From contig JAKGHH010000003.1 of NCBI GenBank assembly GCA_022828595.1, positions 20,460,934-20,524,933 on the forward strand: a DNA stretch of 64,000 nucleotides, written 5' to 3'. This document shows, one piece after another, positions 55,588 through 64,000 of the stretch (its first letter is position 1; every line of letters starts with the position of its first letter). Made by a program: the position numbers and the translations under genes. Origin of the DNA: Nelumbo lutea (taxonomy: Eukaryota; Streptophyta; Magnoliopsida; Proteales; Nelumbonaceae). The notes under the pieces were generated by a model, which was not told the DNA's origin, did not search any database, and saw only the letters and a program-made list of their open reading frames with translations.

Positions 55588-55733
55588 CCTTTCATCTTTC
55601 AGGCAACATAAAGTGCCACTCCACAATTTGAAGTTTGTAATGCTGTTAGCAGTTGACCAGTTATTAATTCAATTGTCTGACATCAGGATTTTCTGTTACA
55701 TTGATAATGGAGACATAATGAAAGGGGTGTACT

Positions 55734-55765
55734 TGCAACGATGATAGAAACTTAAGGGGAGGTGA
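55734..55765. repeat. Right inverted arm flanking UGT3
   Basis: TTGCAACGATGATAGAAACT and the following AAGGGGAGGTGAC align in inverted orientation with 51388-51420. Confidence 0.4.
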
Positions 55766-55795
55766 CTGCTGTGAAAAAATGGCAGGAGAGGTTTC

Positions 55796-56769
55796 AGCAA
55801 CGTCGAGGTTTCAGCAATTATGACCTGCCACTGGTCTGACGTTATAATAATGGTTTTAGCCACAGTTATCTATTATTTATTTCAACAAATATTATATGCT
55901 CCAATAAGGTTGATAATAACAGGCAATTACCTCGTAAATTATAAATTAGAAAATTTTTACACCACTAAGCACTGTGTTAGCAACTTTGAGCTGCAAATTG
56001 GTTTGAATGTTGTGTTTTTAAGTCATTGGTTCAAGTTTTTATTGATTTTAAAAATATTAGTTGAAGTGATCATGATATATAATATTAAATGCAAAATTAA
56101 TTTATTTTGTTAATAATATATTATATTTTGATGATTTTTATTTCATTTATTATTTGAATCCCACATTTAGAATAACTAATAAGCTTTTATGGAAGTGATT
56201 TAATTTTTTTCCTGTTCTTATGCAATACGCATGTAATTGACCATAATACATAATACATTGCTCTTAGTTTTTGTATTTGATGTGCGAATTCAATTTCCTG
56301 TTACTGGTGTAATGTAAGTTATGGCAAAGCTCCTAGAATAGTAGCCCTACACACTTCCACTCCAAGACTTTCCATGACGAATCAAACATCTCATGGAAGA
56401 ACTCTTCTCCAATATCCTCCGTTGTAGCTCTGAATGAAGCTTCAATTGCATTCCCCTGAATTGCTCCAAGATGCAACTTGTTACATACCCCAACAATCAA
56501 AACCTTAGTTAGGTTCTTGGGTTAAGCAGAACAGATCAAAAGCTTCATTTTTGCACCTTTCTCCTATAGAGCATCTATCAAGAAATAACTGAATCTTGTC
56601 AAGGTTTGTGGATATCCCAACAGCTTTGTGTCATCGGTAGCATCTTCAAGCTTCAACTACCTGAATTTTCTGCCACTCAATATGAAACCACTATTCACTA
56701 TGGCAGCACTTCCTTGTCTTAGGATGGCTCTCTATATCATAATCACATCCTACATCTTCATTCTTAGCT
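55796..56769. other. Intergenic region before copia B
   Basis: AT-rich to about 56330. On the minus strand 56345-56745 there is a stretch with few stops, but no family was recognised. Confidence 0.4.
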
Positions 56770-59700
56770 TATTAGAGTATATCCAATTGTTATACTCCTG
56801 TGTATCTAGGACTCCATCCATACGATAACAATTGTCCTTAGGAGTTAAGATAATTGTTATCCTACTGAGATGAGAATTGGTTTTATGTTGTCTCTTGAAT
56901 GTTCCTCCATTATAAATACAACGCAAGGCCAATGGTCAATTCACTGTGCTCAAATATTTCTTGGTCTTTCTTTACTTTAAGTTGGTATTAGAGCCTTGCC
57001 GATCCCATGGCTTCCAACAACTTCAGTTCTGCCTCCCAGCAATCGTCAGGTGCGTCAGCCTCTAGGAATGTGGCAGGTTCAAATTCGGTTCCCCATGGTG
57101 GGATCCATTATCTCCCTATGAAGCTCACCAACGACAACTACCTGCTTTGGAAGGCACAGTTGTTGCCAAATCTCTACATCAATCGTTTAATGGGGTACAT
57201 AGATGGTTTTATTGTTGCACCTCCTTAGTATATAGCAGATCTAACAGACGAAGGTCAGATGATTCTCAATCCAGAAAACGTCGAATGGTTTGAGAATGAT
57301 CAATTAGTTATGTCCTAGATCATTGTGTCGCTCACGGAGAACATGTTCGCCCAAGTTGTAGGACATCGATCATCCCGTGGTGTATGGAACGCTCTAGCCA
57401 ATTCTTTTGCAAACTATTCATGATCCAGGCTGATGCGGTACAGAAGGCAGCTTCAAAGTCTCAAAAAGGGAGGTATGCCTACTTCTGAATATGTTAGAAA
57501 AGATAAATCCATAGCAAATAGTCTTGCAGTTGTAGCAGAACCAGTAAAAATGAGTGATTTAATTTTGTATATATTAGTCGAATTAGGGTCTGAATATGAG
57601 TCTATTGTTACTATCATTACTAACAGGTCCGACATAGAGGACCTCGATATTGATGATATTTTAGGCATTCTTCTTGGCCATGAAGGCTGGTTAGAACAGA
57701 ATACTACCACGGTTGATTCACCCCATGCAGCCAATATGGCCAATTTTAAAAATAATAATCAATACTCTCCTTCTGGGAATACCTGTAGCATAGGTAGGGG
57801 GCATGGTTCTTTAGATAACCGCCCAAATAATGGTGGTAGAGGGTGTGGTAATATAATTGTTTGTCAACTATGCAATAAGTTGGGACATGGTGTGATTAAA
57901 TGTCACCACGGTATGATCTCAACTACAAGAAAGAAGAAGCAAAACCAATAGCCTACAACAATAATATTGCTCCTCCGTCTCAGTTTTCCTTCGACCCAAC
58001 CTGGTACCCAGACAGTGGCGCAACACATCACATGACGTCAGATGTCAACAATCTGCAAACTCGGTTTGAATATGGTGGGTCAGATCATGTCAAAGTCGGT
58101 AATAGTTTAGGTTTGGAAATTAAGAATGTTGGTTTTTCAATTTTATATATTGCTACTCGCCAGTTTTCTTTAAATAATATTTTTCATGTACCAGAGCTCT
58201 CCAAAAATTTGCTTGAGATAACAAATTGTTCTTTGAGTTTCATTGTGATTATTTTCTTGTGAAGGATTATACGGGGAACGTTCTGCAGCGAGGAACCAGT
58301 AGAGACGGGTTGCATCGGTTTCCGGGCGAGGTGAATCATACAAGTCAACCTTCTACATTGATCGGTGAGAATGCTTATGTTGATGATTGGCACAAACGTC
58401 TTGGGCATCCAACAATGCGAGTAGTCAAGCAAGTTTTCACCCAGTTCAGCCTTCCTTATGAATGTCATTTTAGTTTCAGCTCTAATTTATCTTGTGATTC
58501 CTATCAAGTCAGTAAGAGTCATAGGTTACCTCTCCCCTCATCCTCTTCAGTTGTTTCTCGTCCTCTAGATTTAATTTTTTCAGATGTATGGGGACCAGCC
58601 CCAGTTTTATCAAATGCAAGGTTTCGATACTATGTAATTTTCGCTGATGCTTTTAGAAGATTTTCATGGTTATTTCCATTGCATTGGAAATTAGATGTGT
58701 TTGATGTCTTTTTTATCTTTTAAGCGTCATGTTGAAAATTTATTTGAGACCAAAATCAAGGCTCTGCAATCGGACTGGGGTGGAGAATATCACAAACTAT
58801 CTTCTTACTTGGACTCTATTGGCATTATTCATTGACTCGCCTACCCTCATACACATGAATAGAACAGTTGTGCTAAATGGAAACATCGTCATGTCACTGA
58901 AGCAACCCTGTCTCTTCTGGCTTCCTCGTCGCTCCCCTTCTCCTTCTTGGCAGATGCTTCCCTTACAACAGTTTATCTGATTAACCGGCTTCTGACTGCC
59001 ACTCTCCAACAAAAATCCCCATATGAGGTTCTCTTTGGCTCACCTCCAGATTACAGGTTCCTCAAATTTTTTGGATGTGCTTATTATCCTCTGCTTTGGT
59101 TGTACAATCGCCACAAGTTTGATTTTCGGTTCCAACAATGCATTTTTCTTGGCTACAACAACAAAAATAAGGGTATTGTTGTTTGCACCTTGCGACTGGT
59201 AAGGAGTACATCTCTAGACATGTTCTCTTTGATGAGAAGAAGTTCCAGGGTATTCTGCGATTGCTCCCACTGAATCCATCTCCCCTACTGGGGTATATCT
59301 ACAACTACCAATGTCACCTCCAGCTCCTTCTCCGGAATCATTAGTTTCCGACTCACTGCTATAGAGAGATTCAGATCCACCACCTCTGCCTAGTAGCGAT
59401 ACTCTTCGGAATCATCAGTTTCCAACTCACTACCCATCTCTTATAGGATATTCTTGTTGCATCAGTCCCTATTGCTTCTCAGCCTTCTCGTCAGCACCCT
59501 ATGGTGACTCATTCGATGGATGGGTCTCTCCCACCTCGTTCTCAGCTCACAACCAGGTATCCTTTACCACAATCTTTGTTAGTTCATTCTGGTGATGACA
59601 CTTTGGAACCCTCCAAGTATTCACAAGCAGTTAAATCTGCTCATTGACATGATGCCATGAATAAAGAGTTTAATGCATTGGTTTCTAATGGTACTTGGAG

Positions 59701-61375
59701 TCTTGTTCCCTATTCCTCTGACATGAATGTGGTTGGGAGCAAATGGGTCTACAAAATCAAATGGAAGGCAGATGGTACCATTCACAGGTACAAGGCACGT
59801 TTGGTAGCACAGGGTTTTACTCAGATTCCCAAGGTTGATTTTACAACTACTTTCAGCTGGTTGACAAACCCGTAACCATTCGTACCATTCTCTCTCTTGT
59901 TGTAATGTATCGATGGTGTATACATCAAATTGACTTTGATAATGCTTTCTTGAATGGGGTACTTCATGAAGATATCTACATTAGACAGCCTAAGGGTTTT
60001 GAAGATCTTGCATAACTAGCCCAGGTGTGCAAGTTGCACAAAGCTCTTTACAACTTCTTTAGGCTCTGCGAGCTTGGTATGCCCATCTCACTCATCAGTT
60101 GGCACAAATGGGTTTTTGAACATCTATAGCTAACACTTCTCTGTTTGTGTTTTGCTCTAAACATGTTACTCTGTATCTCCTTGTCTATGTGGATGATGTC
60201 TTACTGATTGGGAACTCCCAAAGTGCTATTCATAACTGCATTCAGGAGCTCTCTTGTCATTTCTCTCTTAAGGATTGGGCCTTGCTGCTTTCTTTCTTAG
60301 GATTCAGCTTCTTTGGCATTCTAATGGGGTTCTTCTCAGTCAACATCAATACATTACTGGTCTACTACAACGTTCTCAGATGGATGCTGCTAAACCGATT
60401 TCCTCTCCTATGGTTGTTCGTCCCAAGCTTACTCATCATGGTGGCTCCCCTCTTCCTGATCCTACTGAGTATCAGAGTATTGTTGGTGCCCTTCAGTATG
60501 TTGCTATCGACCATCCAGACATCTCCTTCGCCATCAATAAGGTCTCTCAGTTCTTGCAGTCTCCTACTAATGTTCACTGGGTAGTTGTGAAACACATCTT
60601 GCATTATCTCAAGGACACCATTATGCATGGTCTATACATCTCTCGGACGTCGTCTGCCTCTCTTACACTTCTTGCGTTTTCAGATGATGACTGAGTAGGC
60701 TGTCCGGATGACTGACGATTCACCGGTGGATTTGCTATTTATTTAGGGTCTAATCTTATTGCCTGGATCTCCCGCAAATAGGCCACAGTAGCATGCTCCA
60801 GCACCGAGTCTGATTTTTGTGCTTGTGCTACATCTGCTACTGAAGTGTTGTGGATTTCCTCTCTTCTTCGAGATCTTGGCATCAGTCTCTCTGAAACACC
60901 TACTATTTGGTGTGATAACATCAGTGCCACTTACCTTGCTGCCAACCTTGTGTTCCGTCCTCAAACTCGGCATGTTGAGGTTGATTTTCACTTTCTCCGG
61001 GATCTTGTGCTTGCAAAACGGCTTAATGTGTGGTTCATCTCTTCCAAAGATCAGGTTGTTGACATTCTCACCAAGCCCCTTGCCGGTGATCAGTTTCGCT
61101 TCTTACGGGACAAACTCCATTTTCATGATGAGCATGGAGTTTGAGGGGGCGTAGTACAATATATCCAGCTATTACACTCCTATATATCTAGGACTCCATC
61201 CATAGGATAACAATTATCCTTAATTGAGATGAGAACTGGTTTTGTGTTATCTCTTGAATGTTATCTATGAAGATAGAGTCCTCTCTTTGTACAGCTCCTC
61301 CATTATAAATACAATGCAAGGCCAATGGTCAATTCATTGCGCCCAAATATTTCTTAGTCTTTCTTTACTTTGATT
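56770..61375 (+). mobile_element. Ty1/copia retrotransposon B
   Basis: LTRs 56770-56982 and 61152-61375. Target duplication TAGCT (56765-56769 and 61376-61380). Initiator-Met-like primer site TGGTATTAGAGCC at 56983-56995 (one change from the usual TGGTATCAGAGCC). Purine tract TTGAGGGGGCG directly before the 3' LTR. The two LTRs differ by indels: about 34 bp present only in the 3' LTR and about 24 bp only in the 5' LTR, so the insertion is old. Confidence 0.9.
57007..61144 (+). pseudogene. Copia B gag-pol (decayed)
   Basis: In order: gag start MASNNFSSASQQ with HYLPMKLTNDNYLLWK, stopped at 57226; gag body SLKKGGMPTSEYV and knuckle CQLCNKLGHGVIKC (intact CX2CX4HX4C); protease WYPDSGATHHMT; pre-integrase DDWHKRLGHP; integrase with first Asp in FSDVWGP; the catalytic Glu region reading CAKWKHRH, where CAERKHRH is usual (Glu to Lys); integrase C-terminus [25 protein letters not shown], then LVYVDDVLLIGN (intact YVDD, about 60190); RNase H TIWCDNISATYLAAN; C-terminus ending at 61144. 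There are many stops and frameshifts. Confidence 0.88.
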
Positions 61376-61982
61376 TAGCTTGTCAAGATTACTTAAGGAC
61401 AAAGCATCATAGGCTACATCAAACTATTTAGAAGCATAGGAGCCATTAGATTTCCAAGGTTCGAATGTTGTTTTGAAATAAAGCTTTTGTTTCGTGCAGG
61501 ACTCTCCTGTCTTCAACTATATAAACATCTTTTCATTAAAGCAATTAAGTTTGTACACATTACTCACACATTCAACTACCTGCACTTTGCATCCATTCCA
61601 TTTGTATTTACTTCACCGCGTATTAATTCTAAGAAGGAATCAAGTTTATTGAGAAGGTAAAAATGAAAAAGTACTTCTGGATTTATGCAAATACATCAAT
61701 CTAGAAGTTGCACCTGCATAGCCTTTTCACTTCTAACTATGTTGGGATTGAATTAGGAGTCTCCGTTCAGTATATCTTATTTGTATATATCTTCTTATCC
61801 TTATCTTGTATAGTTCAGATAGGAAAGATAGGTTTGAGTCCCTGTAAACTTAGGAGATTCGATGGTCGTATATATATATATATATATATATATATCTGAT
61901 TCTTAATGAATAAAAGACAAAAAGAATAAACCAGAAAAGCTCTGGTTTTACATGGTATCAGAGCCAATCTTAAATCCGACGA

Positions 61983-62437
61983 TGCAGTCGCGTAATCAGC
62001 ACAATTATCAGACAGAAGCAGGTTCCACAAACCCCACTTTCGACGGCAATCAAGCCTCCTTGGGTTGGTCTACGTTTCGTCCTTGCCATCTCACGACCGA
62101 ACGATTCATCCAGGTCCTCAACAACCCACGTTTCGGATCCCGATCTGATGCAAACCTCTTCAACCCTGCCAGTCCCGGAGGTGGTGGCTCTGTCTCTGAC
62201 GCCGTTGCACTCGCCAGAGACTTAAACGGGATCAACGAGACACTCTCTTGTTCTAGTGAGAATATTGGTTGCTCGTCGATTTTAACGACTTGTTGTGCTT
62301 TGCAACCCGACCGGAATATCGCCTTCAAGTTCACCCAAATCCCTGTTTTCTCTCATTTTGATTTTGGTATTACAGGAGCTATTGTTGTGGTCTTCTCGGC
62401 CTTCTCAGCAGAGCGACGGCAGTTTCTCCCGCGATGA
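61983..62437 (+). pseudogene. Copia C 5' open stretch, gag position, not recognised
   Basis: The open stretch starts MQSRNQHNYQTEAGSTNP and is 151 residues long. It occupies the gag position, but no gag domain or zinc knuckle is seen and 62438-62990 has only scattered open pieces. Much of gag may be deleted or frameshifted. Confidence 0.4.
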
Positions 62438-62989
62438 CGGCTCCTGTCCTTCTTTGACCTGACCCTACCTATACATGAGACTCTCAGCGACGACGGTGTT
62501 TGCCACCGGCAAAGGACAAATTTTCAATTCGGCACTCCGTTTTCTGTAGAGTTCGATCTTCGCCTTCGTCCTACCAAGGCTGCAACCGATGGTTCCATTC
62601 TGAGTTTTGTTTTTCGCAGAGTTCTTCGGTCTTCTTCTCCTTCTATAGAAGTTCCATTTGGCCGAAACTGTTGATCGAGCAACCTTCCTAACAAGGGCTC
62701 AAGTCTCCGACAAGTCAATGTTCTCGGCAGGTTTTAGGGAGATTCTGAGATCGGTTCTTTGTCTCTTGTGGCATCGATCGTGGGCTTTCAGACACAATAG
62801 TCAGCATGACTGAAAATAGAGAAAAGGAGCAGGGGCAGGAGGAAAAGGTCGTGGCGGCCAAGTCAAGGCCAACCAAGGATAATCAATTGATCCAACCAAG
62901 ACTGGGTTGAATGGACTGAATAGTGAGTAGTGGAACATGTAGCTCAACTTTTTGAACACACAGAAAGAGGGGAGTCAACTATTAAGTGG

Positions 62990-64000
62990 TAAGCAAAAAT
63001 TGTCATAATGGATAATAGACACAGGGGCTTCTCATCATATGATAGGAAGCCTCGAGTCGATGAGAGACATAAAGAATGTCACTTCGTGCTCTGTCGGGAT
63101 ACCATAAGGGAAAGCGACAATAGTAGAGAAAGAAGGCACAGTTGCACTGGACGATCATCTGAAACTGACTAGTGTTTTATATGTGTCTGGTTTGAATTAC
63201 AACTTACTTTCTGTATCGTAATTGATTAAGGAATTGAATTGTATTGTCAAGTTCACTAATAAATTCTGTGTGATATAGGACCGCACTACGAGGATGCTGA
63301 TTGGAGCGGGTGAGCAGTGAGAGGGACTCTATTATTTCTGAAGCATTGCATCAATAAGAGCAATGAAGACTACAGAGAGCAGGACGTGTGATATTTGGCA
63401 TCAAAGGTTAGGGCATCCTTCTTATAGAATTGTTAAGTTGCTGCCTTTTATTAGTACTAAGAATAATAATGATGACAATATTAAGGGTTGTGATGCATGC
63501 TTCCGAGCTAAACAATGTTGAGAAGAGTTTGTTTCTAGTAATAATAAAGCATCCGATATTTTTGAGTTAATTCATTGTGATTTGTGGGGTCCTTATAGAA
63601 CTTCAACTTCTTGTGGTGCTCATTATTTCTTGACCATAGTAGACAATTTTTCTAGAGGCGTTTGGATTTATCTTCTGGTTGATAAGACGGGAGTGGGACG
63701 AGTTCTTCGAAATTTTTTTGCTATGGTTCAAAGGCAATTTAACAAACCTGTAAAAGTAATCCGTACTGATAATGGGACTAAGTTTGTATGCTTGGCTAGT
63801 TATTTTGTTGAAAGTGGTATTATTCATCAAACCACTTGTGTCGGGACCTCTCAACAAAACGGGAGGGTTGAACGCAAGCACCGCCACATACTCAATGTTG
63901 CTCGAGCTTTGCACTTTCAAGCCAGCTTGCCTATTGACTTTTGGGGGGAATGTGTCTTGACTGCATGTTATTTGATCAATCGAACACTGTCTATTCTGTT
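62990..64000 (+). pseudogene. Copia C protease and integrase (partial)
   Basis: Protease: WIIDTGASHHMIGS with catalytic Asp codon at 63018. Pre-integrase: DIWHQRLGHPSYRIVKLLP and CDACFRAKQC, then a TGA. Integrase core: first Asp in HCDLWGPYRT, second in IRTDNGTKFV, Glu in NGRVERKHRHILNVARAL. All three catalytic residues are present. Stops around 63105, 63225 and 63280 and one after the pre-integrase zinc region break the frame. The integrase core after 63525 is open to the window end. Confidence 0.85.

Larger units (their letters stand above)
61740..64000 (+). mobile_element. Ty1/copia retrotransposon C (cut by window end)
   Basis: The 5' LTR is 61740-61952 (TGTTGGGATTG to TTTTACA, TG...CA) and contains a TA microsatellite at about 61869-61894. 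Primer site TGGTATCAGAGCC at 61953-61965 matches initiator-Met tRNA exactly. Protease and integrase follow; RT, RNase H and 3' LTR lie beyond 64000. The five bases before the LTR are AACTA, so the same five are expected after the 3' LTR. The stretch 61381-61739 shows no recognised gene. Confidence 0.85.

Noticed and set aside
56345..56745. Minus-strand stretch with few stop codons and plausible amino-acid composition before copia B
   Set aside because: It has at least three in-frame stops in about 135 codons, no recognisable family, and no splice signals that fix exons; a coding origin is possible but not supported.
61869..61894. Open reading frames across TA runs (also near 28320, 34600, 55360)
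   Set aside because: They are microsatellite translations (YIYIYI patterns), not genes.

Overview
This is nuclear DNA of a flowering plant. Three intron-less family-1 UDP-glycosyltransferase (UGT) genes and two multi-exon GDSL esterase/lipase genes sit in AT-rich intergenic DNA. That DNA is packed with plant-type LTR retrotransposons (Ty3/gypsy Tat-like and Ty1/copia), hAT-type MITEs and small tandem repeats. The species cannot be named from the sequence; a eudicot or magnoliid fits best, which is inference.

Layout. 1-8833: right-hand part of a Tat-like gypsy element, gag-pol on the minus strand, inserted in an intron of a GDSL gene. 8954-9629: the last two exons of that GDSL gene (copy 1). 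9858-11334: a non-autonomous LTR element. 12678-13154: a hAT MITE. 13640-15411: inverted-repeat non-coding elements. 16257-17702: UGT1. 18131-22418: a decayed copia element (copia A) with a 5-bp target duplication. 22680-23290: a gypsy gag remnant. 23442-23932: a hAT MITE. 24070-26945: a region bounded by inverted arms. 27403-29677: a complete five-exon GDSL gene (copy 2). 28966-31680: the second copy of the segment that also covers 8834-13615. 31690-36040: very AT-rich DNA ending in a short array of ~180-bp satellite-like units. 36617-47307: a complete Tat-like gypsy element with 5-bp target duplication CTAAC. 48246-49691: UGT2. 50851-51364: a hAT MITE. 52439-53905: UGT3. 54268-55587: a large hAT-type element with an internal duplication. 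56770-61375: a second copia element (copia B) with target duplication TAGCT. 61740 to the window end: a third copia element (copia C), cut by the window edge.

How it fits together. The cellular genes run GDSL1 - UGT1 - GDSL2 - UGT2 - UGT3, all on the plus strand. The DNA downstream of GDSL1 is clearly homologous to that downstream of GDSL2, so an ancestral GDSL-UGT block was probably duplicated in tandem, with a later UGT2/UGT3 duplication. The two segment copies serve as each other's empty-site controls: copy 1 carries a non-autonomous LTR element, a hAT MITE and a 9-11 kb gypsy insertion that copy 2 lacks. UGT1-3 all have the PSPG donor-sugar box and the His/Asp catalytic pair, and resemble the UGT89 (flavonol/phenolic glucosyltransferase) group. 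GDSL2 looks like a secreted lipase/esterase.

Both gypsy elements carry an extra, intron-containing gene on the strand opposite to gag-pol. In the complete copy it has its own TATA box, and in both copies it has a shared AATGAA 3' signal. All the retrotransposon coding regions are broken by stops and frameshifts.
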